Source: Vicinamibacterales bacterium
GTDB lineage: Bacteria > Acidobacteriota > Vicinamibacteria > Vicinamibacterales > UBA8438
NCBI GenBank assembly: GCA_937766455.1
Contig: CALLXD010000016.1
Span: 62,001-126,000 of the forward strand
Reading direction: 5' to 3'
DNA: 64,000 nt
Each line of letters begins with the position of its first letter. Position 1 is the stretch's first letter. The translations under genes and the position numbers were made by a program. The notes under the pieces were generated by a model, which saw nothing but the letters and a program-made list of their open reading frames with translations, searched no databases and was not told the DNA's origin. Shown in pieces: positions 8,650 through 18,164 of the stretch.

Positions 8650-10020
8650 ATGGGTCTCCACACCATTCGCAAGGGGCTGCGGCTCCCCATCGTGGGTGAA
8701 CCCGAGCAGTCCATTGAGACGGCCCGGACGCCGCGCCGGGTGGCGTTGCTGGGGGACGACTACGTTGGGTTGCGACCGACGATGCACGTCGCCGTCGGTG
8801 ACGATGTTCGCCGGGGCCAACTGCTTTTTGAGGACAAGAAGCGGCCTGGCGTCCGGTTCACTGCACCGGGGTCTGGACGTGTGTCCGCCGTGAACCGCGG
8901 CGACCGGCGCGCGTTCCGCTCGTTGGTCATCGACCTCAGCCGAGACGAGCGAGAAGGGCGCGGCGAGGCTGTCAGGTTCAGCGCGTTCAGCGGGCGGCAC
9001 CCGGGTGAACTCAGCCGCACCGACGTGCGCGCCCTGCTGGTGGAGTCCGGGCTATGGGTGGCGCTTCGGTCGCGCCCGTTCAGCCGCGTCGCCGATCCGG
9101 AGATGCAGCCGCACGCCATCTTCGTGACCGCCATCGACACCGAGCCGCTCACCCCGGATGTAGACGTCGTGCTGGAGGGTGCGCACGGTGCATTCGAGCG
9201 TGGCGTGGCCGCGCTGGGACGGCTGACTGACGGTACCGTCTACGTGTGCACGGCACCGGGAAGCGCCGTGCCCGTGCGCGAAAACGAGCAAATCCGGCGG
9301 GAGGAGTTTGCTGGCCCACACCCGGCTGGTACGGCCGGCGTGCACATCCATCGGCTGGATGCCGTCGACCGCGGGAAGCTGGTGTGGCACGTTGGCTACC
9401 AGGACGTGGTCGCGATGGGACGGTTGTTCGAGTCCGGCGAATTGTCGGTTGACCGGGTGGTGGCGCTGACGGGTCCTGCGCAGCCCCGCCCGCGGCTTGT
9501 TCGCACGCGACTAGGCGCCGCGACGGATGACCTGCTGGTGGACGACGCGGTCGCAGGGGAGACCCGGGTCGTGTCCGGTTCTGTCTTGACAGGGCGAGCG
9601 GCCTCGGGCGACGTGGATGGCTTTCTGGGCCGATATCACCGCCAGGTGTGCGTGATTATTGAAGGACGCGCGCGTGAGTTCTTTGGCTGGGTGTCTCCCG
9701 GTGCGACGAAGTTCTCTGCGTCGCGGGCCTTTCTGTCTGCGCTCAGACCAGGCCACCGGTTCGGATTCTCGACCACAACCCATGGTTCGGTGCGCGCGAT
9801 CGTGCCTATCGGGCTGTATGAAAAAGTGCTGCCCATGGACCTGTTGCCGACGCCGCTTTTGCGGGCGCTGGTCATGCAGGATGTCGAGCGTGCCGAAGAG
9901 CTGGGGTGTTTGGAGCTGGACGAAGAGGATCTGGCGCTCTGCACATTCGTGTGCCCCAGCAAGATCGACTACGGCCGGTCGTTGCGTGGTGTGTTGAATA
10001 CCCTCGAGGCTGAGGGCTGA
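8650..10020 (+). CDS. nqrA: Na+-translocating NADH:quinone reductase subunit A
   Basis: A 456-residue soluble subunit without transmembrane helices. The start IRKGLRLPIVGEPEQ is the standard NqrA opening, followed by the barrel-sandwich segment around GDDVRRGQLLFEDKK. NqrA contributes to quinone binding on the cytoplasmic side of the NQR complex, which couples NADH oxidation to sodium export. It is the first of six contiguous nqr genes. The Shine-Dalgarno is poor; AGGAG occurs only about 28 bases upstream, next to the Rex-like palindrome. Confidence 0.96.
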   Translation: MGLHTIRKGLRLPIVGEPEQSIETARTPRRVALLGDDYVGLRPTMHVAVGDDVRRGQLLFEDKKRPGVRFTAPGSGRVSAVNRGDRRAFRSLVIDLSRDEREGRGEAVRFSAFSGRHPGELSRTDVRALLVESGLWVALRSRPFSRVADPEMQPHAIFVTAIDTEPLTPDVDVVLEGAHGAFERGVAALGRLTDGTVYVCTAPGSAVPVRENEQIRREEFAGPHPAGTAGVHIHRLDAVDRGKLVWHVGYQDVVAMGRLFESGELSVDRVVALTGPAQPRPRLVRTRLGAATDDLLVDDAVAGETRVVSGSVLTGRAASGDVDGFLGRYHRQVCVIIEGRAREFFGWVSPGATKFSASRAFLSALRPGHRFGFSTTTHGSVRAIVPIGLYEKVLPMDLLPTPLLRALVMQDVERAEELGCLELDEEDLALCTFVCPSKIDYGRSLRGVLNTLEAEG

Positions 10021-10021
10021 G

Positions 10022-11242
10022 ATGAAATTACTGCGAACGCTGCTCGACAAACAGGCCCACCACTTCGAGAAAGGTGGGCGGCTGGCGCGGCTCTACCCGC
10101 TCTGGGAGGCCCAGGACACCATTCTGTACACACCCGGCGAGGTGACCCGGTCGGCGCCGCACGTGCGCGATGCGCTCGACATGAAACGGTTGATGATGAT
10201 CGTGGTCGTCGCCCTGGCCGGTTGCCTCTATATGGCGCTGTACAACACCGGCTACCAGGCGCACCTGGCCATCGCTGCCGGCGCCGCCCCGCTCGACGTG
10301 TGGCAGACGGACGCCATGCGGTCGATGGGGTTGCCGTTCGCGCCTGACGACCTGTGGGCCTGTCTGGTGCACGGGGCGCTCTACTTTCTGCCGGTCCTCG
10401 TGGTGACGTTCGCGGTCGGTGGGTTCTGGGAAGGCCTATTCGCCAGTGTGCGCGGACATGAGATCAACGAGGGGTTTCTCGTGACCGGCATGCTGGTGCC
10501 GCTCACGCTCCCCGCCACCATTCCGCTGTGGCAGGTCGCACTGGGCGTGACATTCGGCGTCGTGATCGGTAAGGAGATCTTCGGCGGCACCGGTATGAAC
10601 GTGCTGAACCCGGCACTGACCGCCCGCGCGTTCCTGTTCTTCGCGTATCCGGCCCAGATGTCAGGCGATGCCATCTGGATCGCGGCCGGCACCTCGCCAG
10701 ACGGGGTCAGTGGCGCGACTATCTTGGCCGTGGCCACGGAGACCGGGCTGGCGGGGGTGACCGACACGCTTGACCCGTGGCAGGCGTTTATCGGACTGAT
10801 GCCGGGATCGATGGGCGAGACCTCGGTGTTGGCGTGTCTGGTCGGCGCCGTCGTGCTGATCGCGACCGGCATCGGGTCGTGGCGCATCATGGCCAGCGTG
10901 CTCGTGGGCACGCTGGGAACGGCGCTGCTGCTCAATACGATCGGCTCGGCGACCAACCCCTACTTCGAGGTCACGCCAGTCTGGCACTTCCTCCTGGGTG
11001 GCTGGGCATTCGGCACCGTCTACATGGCAACCGACCCGGTGTCGGGACCGTCGACACCGACCGGGCACTATTTCTATGGGTTTCTCATCGGATTCATGGT
11101 GGTGCTCATACGCGTCGTGAACCCGGCCTATCCCGAAGGGATGATGCTGGCCATTCTGTTCATGAACCTGTTCGCCCCGCTGATCGACTACGTGGTCGTA
11201 CAGGCCAACGTGCGCCGAAGGAGGGTCCGCTATGCAGGGTAG
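10022..11242 (+). CDS. nqrB: Na+-translocating NADH:quinone reductase subunit B
   Basis: A 406-residue membrane subunit with about ten transmembrane segments. It carries covalent FMN: the acceptor threonine is Thr233 in the SGAT motif, the target of ApbE encoded downstream. The conserved FGGTGMNVLNPALTARAF block is present. NqrB forms the sodium channel region and binds quinone and riboflavin. It starts one base after the nqrA stop and overlaps nqrC by 11 bases. Confidence 0.97.
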   Translation: MKLLRTLLDKQAHHFEKGGRLARLYPLWEAQDTILYTPGEVTRSAPHVRDALDMKRLMMIVVVALAGCLYMALYNTGYQAHLAIAAGAAPLDVWQTDAMRSMGLPFAPDDLWACLVHGALYFLPVLVVTFAVGGFWEGLFASVRGHEINEGFLVTGMLVPLTLPATIPLWQVALGVTFGVVIGKEIFGGTGMNVLNPALTARAFLFFAYPAQMSGDAIWIAAGTSPDGVSGATILAVATETGLAGVTDTLDPWQAFIGLMPGSMGETSVLACLVGAVVLIATGIGSWRIMASVLVGTLGTALLLNTIGSATNPYFEVTPVWHFLLGGWAFGTVYMATDPVSGPSTPTGHYFYGFLIGFMVVLIRVVNPAYPEGMMLAILFMNLFAPLIDYVVVQANVRRRRVRYAG

Positions 11243-12014
11243 CGTCGGTTACAACCTGGGCTTCGCGGCGGCCGTCTGTTTCGTGTGCGCCATCGTGGTG
11301 TCGACGTCGGCGGTCTCGTTGGCGGACCGACAGGACCGGAACGCGGCGCTGGACAAGCAGAACAACGTCCTGGTCGCGGCCGGACTCGCGACCGATGACG
11401 AGGCGCTCGGGGCCGTCGAGGTCGCGCGTCGATTCGAGCCGATCACACAAGTCATCGTTGAGACGACCACGGGCGACGTCAGTGACGGCGTGGAGCTCAC
11501 CGCGTTCGACCAACGTGCAGCGTCCATTGATGTGGCGCGCAGCCGGCCGGCTCCGGATAACTCGGCCCGAATCATGCGCATCCCGCACCAGGCTCTGGTC
11601 TACGAGATTCGAGATGAGGCTGGCGCGCTCGAGATGGCGGTCCTGCCCATTGAAGGACTCGGGCTCTGGGGGACCCTCTACGGGTTCGTGGCGCTCGAGG
11701 GCGACCTGCGCACCATCCGTGGCCTGACCTTCTACGAGCACAAAGAGACACCGGGTCTGGGCGGGGAAGTCGATAACCCCCGCTGGAAGGGGCTCTGGAT
11801 CGGCCGGTTGGCGTTCGATGACGACCTGACCCCGGTGATCGCCGTGGTCAAGGGCACCGCTGGCCCGGTGAGTGACGCACCGTACGAGGTCGACGGGCTA
11901 TCAGGCGCAACCATCACAAGCCGAGGCGTCACGAACCTGTTGCAGTTTTGGCTCGGTCCGGACGGGTTCGGTCCGTACTTGACGCGGTTGCGGGACGAAG
12001 GAGGAGCGCTCTGA
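11232..12014 (+). CDS. nqrC: Na+-translocating NADH:quinone reductase subunit C
   Basis: A 260-residue subunit with one N-terminal transmembrane helix and a periplasmic FMN-binding domain. The flavinylated residue is Thr227 in [17 protein letters not shown] sits upstream of the ATG and supports this start, which overlaps nqrB. The flavin relays electrons between the iron centre in NqrD/E and FMN in NqrB. Its stop shares one base with the nqrD start (TGATG). Confidence 0.96.
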   Translation: MQGSVGYNLGFAAAVCFVCAIVVSTSAVSLADRQDRNAALDKQNNVLVAAGLATDDEALGAVEVARRFEPITQVIVETTTGDVSDGVELTAFDQRAASIDVARSRPAPDNSARIMRIPHQALVYEIRDEAGALEMAVLPIEGLGLWGTLYGFVALEGDLRTIRGLTFYEHKETPGLGGEVDNPRWKGLWIGRLAFDDDLTPVIAVVKGTAGPVSDAPYEVDGLSGATITSRGVTNLLQFWLGPDGFGPYLTRLRDEGGAL

Positions 12015-12634
12015 TGTCGAAATCACGCGAGGCGCTGATCGATCCGCTGTTCAACAACAACCCGATTGCGCTGCAGGTGCTGGGCATCTGTTCAGCCTTG
12101 GCCGTGACGACGAAGATGGACACCGCGCTGGTGATGAGCGCGGCGGTGATCTTTGTGCTGCTGTTCTCGAACCTGTTCATCAGCGTGTTGCGGAATCAGA
12201 TTCCGACGAGCATCCGCATCATCGTGCAACTGGTTATCATCGCGTCATTGGTCATCGTGGTCGACGAAGTGTTGAAGGCGTACCTGTTCGACATTTCGAA
12301 GCAACTCTCGGTGTTCGTCGGACTCATCATTACCAACTGCATCATCATGGGGCGAGCCGAAGCGTATGCCATGCAGAACCCGCCTGGCATGAGCGTGATC
12401 GACGGCCTCGGCAATGGGCTTGGCTACGGCGTCATTCTGGCCGGCACGGCGGTGCTCCGCGAACTGTTCGGTTCCGGATCCCTCTTCAGCGTGCAGCTGC
12501 TGCCACTTGTGAGCGAAGGCGGTTGGTATACCCCCAACGGGCTCATGGTGCTGTCACCGGGAGCCTTCTTCATCATCGGATTCTTCATCTGGGGCATCCG
12601 GACGTGGAAGCCCGAGCAGGTAGAGCAGGATTAG
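12014..12634 (+). CDS. nqrD: Na+-translocating NADH:quinone reductase subunit D
   Basis: A 206-residue, six-helix membrane protein. Conserved cysteines in [10 protein letters not shown] (helix 1) and [12 protein letters not shown] (helix 4) match the residues that, with NqrE, hold an intramembrane iron centre. The start is the ATG in TGATG after GAAGGAGGAG; the longer ORF in the track is an artefact of open frame. NqrD and NqrE are homologous inverted subunits. Confidence 0.96.
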   Translation: MSKSREALIDPLFNNNPIALQVLGICSALAVTTKMDTALVMSAAVIFVLLFSNLFISVLRNQIPTSIRIIVQLVIIASLVIVVDEVLKAYLFDISKQLSVFVGLIITNCIIMGRAEAYAMQNPPGMSVIDGLGNGLGYGVILAGTAVLRELFGSGSLFSVQLLPLVSEGGWYTPNGLMVLSPGAFFIIGFFIWGIRTWKPEQVEQD

Positions 12635-12643
12635 GGGTCTCAT

Positions 12644-13258
12644 ATGGAGCACTACCTGAACCTGGCCGTCAAGGCGATTTTCGTCGAGAACATCGCGCTC
12701 GCGTTCTTCTTGGGCATGTGCTCGTTTTTGGCGGTGTCGAAGCGGGTCTCGACCGCGCTCGGTCTGGGACTCGCGGTCATCTTCGTGCTGACCGTGACCG
12801 TCCCGATGAACAACCTGGTCTACGTCTATGCGCTGAAGCCGGGTGCCTTGGCCTGGGTGTCACCGGCGCTCGCCTCGAAAGATCTGTCCTTTCTCGGTTT
12901 CCTGACCTTCATCGGCACCATCGCGGCGCTCACTCAGATTGTCGAGATGACGCTCGACAGGTTTGCTCCCGCGTTGTACGCGGCTCTTGGGATTTTCCTG
13001 CCGCTGATTGCGGTCAACTGCGCCATTCTCGGGGCGTCGCTCTGGATGATGGAGCGCAACTACAACCTGGCGGAAAGCGCGGTCTTTGGGTTTGGTTCGG
13101 GTGTGGGATGGGCGCTGGCCATCGTGGCGCTGGCCGGTATTCGCGAGCGGCTTCGATATAGCAATCCACCTGAAGGACTGCGTGGGCTCGGACTGACGTT
13201 CATCATCGTGGGCCTGATGGCCATTGGCTTCATGGCGTTCGCGGGGGTGCAACTGTGA
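12644..13258 (+). CDS. nqrE: Na+-translocating NADH:quinone reductase subunit E
   Basis: A 204-residue, six-helix subunit homologous to NqrD. The paired cysteines appear in [12 protein letters not shown] and [10 protein letters not shown], completing the four-cysteine iron site at the NqrD/NqrE interface. It is preceded by AGGGG eight bases before the ATG and overlaps nqrF by four bases (GTGA). Confidence 0.96.
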   Translation: MEHYLNLAVKAIFVENIALAFFLGMCSFLAVSKRVSTALGLGLAVIFVLTVTVPMNNLVYVYALKPGALAWVSPALASKDLSFLGFLTFIGTIAALTQIVEMTLDRFAPALYAALGIFLPLIAVNCAILGASLWMMERNYNLAESAVFGFGSGVGWALAIVALAGIRERLRYSNPPEGLRGLGLTFIIVGLMAIGFMAFAGVQL

Positions 13259-14481
13259 CGACGGTCGTCCTCGGAGTCGGCATGTTCACGTTCACCATCG
13301 TCACCCTGGTCGGGCTGTTGATGATGGCGCGGCGCCAACTGGTGGCCACCGGAGACGTCACCATCACGGTGAACGGCGACCCTGAGAAGGCCCTGTGCAC
13401 CAGCGCCGGAAGCACGCTGCTCGGAACACTGGCTGCGAATCGCATTTTCATACCTTCGGCCTGCGGCGGCAAGGGGAGCTGCGGAGTCTGCACGCTCAAG
13501 GTGAAAGACGGCGGCGGCGCGATCTTGCCCACGGAGTTGAGTCACATCTCCCGCGGCGACGCACGCGACGGTGTCCGGTTGTCCTGCCAGGTGAAGGTGA
13601 AGCAGGACATGTCGATCGAGTTGCCGCCTGAGGTGTTCAGCGTCAAGCAGTGGCGCTGTAAGGTGCGGTCGAACGATAACGTCGCGACCTTCATCAAGGA
13701 GCTGGTGTTGGAGTTGCCGGAGGGCGAGTCCGTGCCGTTCCGGGCGGGTGGGTATATCCAGATCGAGGCGCCCGTGAGCACCGTCAAGTACGCGGACTTC
13801 GCTGTCGACGACGAGTATCGGGCGGACTGGGACAAGTTCAACTTGTGGCGATACGTCTCCACCCTGGACGAGCCCGTGACTCGGGCGTATTCGATGGCCA
13901 ACTTCCCGGAGGAGCGCGGCATCATCATGCTGAACGTCCGGGTGGCCTCGCCGCCGCCGCGCGCGCCGGAAGGTACCCCGCCCGGGAAGATGAGTTCGTA
14001 TATGTTCAGCCTCAAGCCGGGAGACGAGGTGACCATCTCAGGACCGTTCGGGGAGTTCTTCGCGAAGGAGACCCAGGCTGAGATGATGTTCATCGGCGGC
14101 GGCGCAGGTATGGCGCCGATGCGGTCCCATATTTTCGACCAATTTCGGCGCTTGAGTACGTCCCGGAAAGTCTCCTACTGGTATGGCGCCCGCAGTCTGC
14201 GCGAGGCCTTCTACGTGGATGACTTCGACGGCATCGCGACGGACTGCGACAACTTCTCCTGGCATCTCGCCTTGTCGGAGCCACAGCCGGAGGACGACTG
14301 GAGCGGCTACACCGGATTCATTCATCAGGTGGCGCTGGACAACTATCTCAAGGATCACCCGGCGCCCGAAGACATCGAGTATTACTTGTGCGGGCCGCCC
14401 ATGATGCTCAAAGCCTGCATGGGCATGCTTGATTCGCTCGGGGTCGAGCCGGAGAACATCCTCTTCGACGACTTCGGGTAG
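13255..14481 (+). CDS. nqrF: Na+-translocating NADH:quinone reductase subunit F
   Basis: A 408-residue electron-entry subunit. It has one N-terminal membrane helix; a ferredoxin domain with [10 protein letters not shown] and a fourth Cys in RLSCQVKV for the [2Fe-2S] cluster; an FAD domain with the RAYSMANFP motif; and an NADH domain with [12 protein letters not shown] and a C-terminal CGPPMM motif. Electrons pass NADH to FAD to [2Fe-2S]. The GTG start overlaps the nqrE stop, and the length is normal for the family. Confidence 0.97.
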   Translation: MTTVVLGVGMFTFTIVTLVGLLMMARRQLVATGDVTITVNGDPEKALCTSAGSTLLGTLAANRIFIPSACGGKGSCGVCTLKVKDGGGAILPTELSHISRGDARDGVRLSCQVKVKQDMSIELPPEVFSVKQWRCKVRSNDNVATFIKELVLELPEGESVPFRAGGYIQIEAPVSTVKYADFAVDDEYRADWDKFNLWRYVSTLDEPVTRAYSMANFPEERGIIMLNVRVASPPPRAPEGTPPGKMSSYMFSLKPGDEVTISGPFGEFFAKETQAEMMFIGGGAGMAPMRSHIFDQFRRLSTSRKVSYWYGARSLREAFYVDDFDGIATDCDNFSWHLALSEPQPEDDWSGYTGFIHQVALDNYLKDHPAPEDIEYYLCGPPMMLKACMGMLDSLGVEPENILFDDFG

Positions 14482-14504
14482 GTCATCCACCCGCTCATCC
14501 GCCC

Positions 14505-15581
14505 ATGACTGCCGATCGCGCGGTCCCGGCGTTTCCCCTGCTGGCCACGCTGTGCCTGGCCAGTGTGGTGGCCTGTGGTCAGGCGACCCGACCGTCAGAC
14601 CGTCCGGCAGCCCTGCTCATCGAATTGTTTGATGGGGCCACGATGGGTACCACCTACACCGTCCGGGTCGTGTCCGCGGAAGCGTGGAGCGAGGCGCGAC
14701 GCGACCGGATCGGCACTCGCATCCAGATGGCCCTCGACGACGTGGAATCGGCCATGTCGCACTATCGACCCGATTCGGAAGTCTCCCGCTTCAACGAGAC
14801 CCGGTCGACCGAGCCGTTTACGCTGTCCCCGGCCACGTTCGAAGTCGTGCGCGTCGCGATCGAGCTGAGCGAGATCAGCGACGGGGCGCTGGACATCACG
14901 GTCGGCCCCTTGGTCAACGCGTGGGGCTTTGGCCCAACGGAGCCAGAGACGCTCCCGCCCGATGCGGACCTGTTGTCCCGACTACGGGCTCGCGTCGGAT
15001 TCAGCAAGCTCGAATTGGATGCAGCGGCGTCCACCGTGCGGAAGACGGACCCCGCGCTGGAGTGGGATCTGTCCTCGGTGGCCAAGGGTTACGGCGTCGA
15101 TCGCGTTGCGTCCGCGCTCACGGAGGAAGGTGTGACCCGATTCATGGTGGAAGTCGGGGGAGAAATTGTTGCGTCCGGTGCCAATCATCTGCATGGCCCC
15201 TGGCGGATCGGAATAGAACGTCCTGCCGACGGTGGTGGTATCCAGCGGGTGGTGCCGCTGTCCGGTCACGCCCTGGCGACGTCAGGCGATTATAGGAACG
15301 TCCGAGAGGTGGCTGGACGCCTGGTCTCGCACACCATCGATCCGCGCACCGGTCGCCCGATTGACCACCACTTGGCATCGGTGAGCGTCATCGCCGACAC
15401 CTGCCTGTTGGCTGACGGCGTGGCGACCACGCTCGAGGTGCTCGGCCCAGACGAGGGCTACGCCCTGGCGATCGAGCGCGGCTGGGCCGCCCTGTTTCTT
15501 ATGCGCGACGGTGACACCATCACGTCCCGCGTGACCCCAGAGTTCGATCAGCTGGCCCCGGCCGGCGCTACAATGGACTAG
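14505..15581 (+). CDS. apbE: FAD:protein FMN transferase
   Basis: A 358-residue lipoprotein. The N-terminal signal ends in a lipobox-like SVVAC. Family motifs include ATMGTTYTV, the SSVAKGYGVDRV block and HTIDPRTGRPIDHH. ApbE attaches FMN from FAD to threonines in NqrB and NqrC on the periplasmic side, so its position 23 bases after nqrF is functional. A Mg2+-binding region with a conserved Asp/Thr near the C-terminus (IADTCLLADGVATT) is intact. Confidence 0.95.
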   Translation: MTADRAVPAFPLLATLCLASVVACGQATRPSDRPAALLIELFDGATMGTTYTVRVVSAEAWSEARRDRIGTRIQMALDDVESAMSHYRPDSEVSRFNETRSTEPFTLSPATFEVVRVAIELSEISDGALDITVGPLVNAWGFGPTEPETLPPDADLLSRLRARVGFSKLELDAAASTVRKTDPALEWDLSSVAKGYGVDRVASALTEEGVTRFMVEVGGEIVASGANHLHGPWRIGIERPADGGGIQRVVPLSGHALATSGDYRNVREVAGRLVSHTIDPRTGRPIDHHLASVSVIADTCLLADGVATTLEVLGPDEGYALAIERGWAALFLMRDGDTITSRVTPEFDQLAPAGATMD

Positions 15582-15583
15582 TC

Positions 15584-15769
15584 ATGGCAACCTTTCTGCT
15601 GACCCTCGGCGGGATGGCCTTCATCATGGTCATCATGGCGGTCGGCGTCCTGGTGACCGGTCGGTGCCTGCGCGGGTCGTGCGGCGGTCCGGACGCGGTT
15701 GGCCCGGATGGCGAGCCACTCAATTGCGCCGCGTGCCCCAACCGAAAAACGAGGATCAGCGCCTCGTAG
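15584..15769 (+). CDS. nqrM: NQR maturation protein NqrM (DUF539-like)
   Basis: A 61-residue protein with one N-terminal transmembrane helix (residues about 3-26) followed by a small cysteine domain containing RGSCGG and NCAACPN. This is the layout of NqrM, which is needed to insert iron into the NqrD/NqrE cysteine site. It lies two bases after apbE, the usual nqr-apbE-nqrM order. The small size could have led to it being skipped in automated calls. Confidence 0.85.
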   Translation: MATFLLTLGGMAFIMVIMAVGVLVTGRCLRGSCGGPDAVGPDGEPLNCAACPNRKTRISAS

Positions 15770-15784
15770 GCACCCCTGTTTCGG

Positions 15785-16369
15785 ATGGACGATACACCCA
15801 CTGCGTGCCCCCCCGCCCTCGACTGGATTCGACGCGAGACCGAAACCCTCGGTTTCGATCTGGCGTCGCAACCGAAGACCGGTGCGATGCTCGCCGCCCT
15901 GGTCGCCTCGAAGCCGGGCGGCCGGTTTCTCGAACTCGGGACCGGAACGGGGTTTGCGACCGCATGGCTGCTAGCCGGGATGGACGGAGCGTCCAGTCTG
16001 GACACTGTCGACATCGACCCCGAAGTGGTGGAGGTGGCGAAGCGGTATCTGAGCGACGACCGGCGGGTGTCGTTTCACGTGATGGACGGCGACGCGTATC
16101 TCGACGGGGTGTCGGATCAGTTCGATCAGGTCTTCGCCGATGCATGGATTGGCAAGTTCACACAGAGCGATGAGGTCCTGGCCCTCGTGCGCCCTGGCGG
16201 CTTCTACGTCGTCGACGACCTTCTGCCCCAATCCAACTGGCCCGCCGGACGTCAGGACACAGTGGCCACGCTGGTCACCGACTTGGAACGTCACGGTGAG
16301 TTCGTCCAGGTCGCCCTGGCGTGGGGCTCAGGCCTGCGGATACTCGTGCGACGTGCCGCCGGCGAGTAG
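15785..16369 (+). CDS. O-methyltransferase, class I SAM-dependent
   Basis: A 194-residue enzyme of the catechol/caffeoyl-CoA O-methyltransferase type. Motif I is FLELGTGTGFATAWLL, followed by DTVDIDPEVVE, a central DQVFADAWIGKF and a VVDDLLPQSNW segment. It starts 16 bases after nqrM and may be cotranscribed, but nothing ties it to NQR function. The substrate is unknown. Confidence 0.82.
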   Translation: MDDTPTACPPALDWIRRETETLGFDLASQPKTGAMLAALVASKPGGRFLELGTGTGFATAWLLAGMDGASSLDTVDIDPEVVEVAKRYLSDDRRVSFHVMDGDAYLDGVSDQFDQVFADAWIGKFTQSDEVLALVRPGGFYVVDDLLPQSNWPAGRQDTVATLVTDLERHGEFVQVALAWGSGLRILVRRAAGE

Positions 16370-16501
16370 CGGCGCCAGAGACGGGCGCGAATCCGGCTTG
16401 CGGATGTGGGCACACTGGTCCACCATTGGGCCCTGGAGATTTGTCACGGGCGGCCCCCTTCGCGGTGTGGCCCGCGTCGCCCGGCTTGACAGGGAGGACC
16501 G

Positions 16502-16966
16502 ATGACACGCTTCGCACTGCTTCGGTGGGTTTGCTGCGCGCTCGTGGTGGTTGGGGCACGTCCGGCGTCGGCGCAGGGACTGACCCCGGACGAGCATGGC
16601 TTTATCGTTGCGGCCCCGGGCGACATGGTACCGCCGGAAGGAAGCCGGTCAGTCCGCGTGCTGGGTACCGCTGGCGAGCCCGGCATGTACGTGACGCGCA
16701 TCACGTTCGCCGCCGGCACTGGCACCAAGCCGCATTCTCATGACCAGGGTCGGTACATCACGGTCCTGAAAGGCACCTGGTGGGTGGCGCTGGGACCTGA
16801 CGCGTCGACGTATAAACCTGAGACGATGCGGCCGGTGCCGGCTGGCAGCTTTCTCTACGAACCGCCACACGGCATTCACTACGACCAGGCGCGTGACGAG
16901 GCCGTCACCGTGCAGATTACCGGGGTGGGACCGGTGAAGACCGAGCGCTACGAAACCGTCCCCTAG
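16502..16966 (+). CDS. Secreted cupin-domain protein
   Basis: A 154-residue protein with a Sec signal peptide ending at RPASAQ. A single cupin barrel follows, with metal-ligand motifs around TKPHSHDQGRYITVLKG and a second motif near FLYEPPHGIHYD. GGGAGG precedes the ATG. The stop codon TAG is formed by the duplicated target TA plus the first base of the adjacent IS630 element; since the uninterrupted target would also read TAG, the protein is not truncated. The ligand or activity is unknown. Confidence 0.8.
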   Translation: MTRFALLRWVCCALVVVGARPASAQGLTPDEHGFIVAAPGDMVPPEGSRSVRVLGTAGEPGMYVTRITFAAGTGTKPHSHDQGRYITVLKGTWWVALGPDASTYKPETMRPVPAGSFLYEPPHGIHYDQARDEAVTVQITGVGPVKTERYETVP

Positions 16967-16997
16967 TCCCCTGGAACAGAATTCTCTAGGACAAATG
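16966..16997 (+). repeat. IS630 left terminal inverted repeat
   Basis: Begins GTCCCCTGGA directly after the duplicated TA, and pairs with the right end at 18115-18146. Confidence 0.88.
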
Positions 16998-17022
16998 GTC
17001 CCCTGTGTGATCTAACAGGAGC

Positions 17023-18126
17023 ATGGCAAAAATCGGACGGCCCCGAGCCGAAGTGGTGCTCACCGCAGGTGAACGGGCGGACCTGATCCGCCTGACCAAG
17101 CGCGCGCGGGTGAATCGCGCGATCGCGTTGCGCGCGCGCATCGTGTTGGCCTGCGTCGGCGCCTCGGACACGGAGGTGGCCCGCCGCCTTCGCACGACGA
17201 AGACGACCGTGGCGAAATGGCGCGGGCAGTTCGTCGCCCGTCGCCTGGACGGACTGTACGACGAGCCGCGTGTGGGAGCGCCACGCACCATCGCTGACGA
17301 GACCGTCGAGGCGGTCATCGTCAAGACCCTGGAGACGACGCCGTCGGGCGAAACGCACTGGAGTACCCGGTCGATGGCCAGGGCCACGGGCCTGAGCCAC
17401 AGCACGATCGGGCGCATTTGGCGGACGTTTCGCCTGCAGCCCCATCGGGTCGAGTCGTTCAAGCTCTCGCCCGATCCGCAACTCGTCGACAAGATCCGCG
17501 ATGTCGTCGGCTTGTATACGAATCCGCCGACGAATGCCGTGGTGTTCGCCGTCGATGAGAAGTCGCAGATTCAAGCGCTCGAACGCGCGCAGCCCGTGCT
17601 GCCCATGGATATCGGTCAGCCCGAGCGGCGGACGCACAACTACATCCGCCACGGGACGCTCGATCTCTTCGCGGCGCTCAACGTCGCCACGGGCGAGGTC
17701 CTGGCGCGGTGTAAGGCCCAGCATCACGCGCAGGACTTTGTCGCCTTTCTGCGCGAAATTGAGGCGACCGTCGAGCCGACGTTGGACATCCATGTCGTGC
17801 TGGACAATCTGTCGGCGCACAAAGCGCCGCCCGTGCGGCGTTGGCTGGTTCGCCATCCGCGGGTCCAGTTTCATTTCACGCCGACCTACGCCTCGTGGCT
17901 CAACCTCGTGGAGCGCTTCTTCGGCTTGCTCACCGAAAAAGCCTTGAAACGCGGTTCGCACACGAACCTTGCGCAACTCCGAGCGGCCATCCTCGCGTAC
18001 GTCGAGGCCCACAACGATCGCGGCACGCCCTTCAAGTGGATTAAGACCGCGGACGAGATCCTCGACAACATGCGACGTTTCGGCCTTCGCGTGCAGCAGG
18101 TCCATGGTCAAGGGCATTTATCCTAG
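17023..18126 (+). CDS. IS630-family transposase
   Basis: A 367-residue transposase in one open frame. The N-terminal helix-turn-helix (residues about 15-75, with SDTEVARRLRTTKTTVAKW) and a second winged-helix segment precede the DDE nuclease. Catalytic residues are visible in FAVDEKSQ, VVLDNLSAH and LNLVERFFG. CAGGAG lies just before the ATG. The stop codon falls inside the right terminal repeat. Being intact, with clean ends and target duplication, it looks recently inserted and potentially active. Confidence 0.93.
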   Translation: MAKIGRPRAEVVLTAGERADLIRLTKRARVNRAIALRARIVLACVGASDTEVARRLRTTKTTVAKWRGQFVARRLDGLYDEPRVGAPRTIADETVEAVIVKTLETTPSGETHWSTRSMARATGLSHSTIGRIWRTFRLQPHRVESFKLSPDPQLVDKIRDVVGLYTNPPTNAVVFAVDEKSQIQALERAQPVLPMDIGQPERRTHNYIRHGTLDLFAALNVATGEVLARCKAQHHAQDFVAFLREIEATVEPTLDIHVVLDNLSAHKAPPVRRWLVRHPRVQFHFTPTYASWLNLVERFFGLLTEKALKRGSHTNLAQLRAAILAYVEAHNDRGTPFKWIKTADEILDNMRRFGLRVQQVHGQGHLS

Positions 18127-18146
18127 AAATCAAAGATCCAGGGGAC
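18115..18146 (-). repeat. IS630 right terminal inverted repeat
   Basis: Ends TCCAGGGGAC immediately before the second TA. It is the reverse complement of the left end at 24 of 32 positions and contains the transposase stop codon. Confidence 0.88.
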
Positions 18147-18164
18147 TAGTCCCCGGCAACCAGG

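Larger units (their letters stand above)
16966..18146 (+). mobile_element. IS630-family insertion sequence, intact
   Basis: A 1181-base element with 32-base imperfect terminal inverted repeats (24 of 32 identical, outer ten perfect) flanked by TA duplications at 16964-16965 and 18147-18148, the hallmark target of IS630/Tc1-mariner elements. It contains one full-length transposase. It sits between the stop of the cupin gene and the stop of the convergent selA, interrupting neither. Confidence 0.92.
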
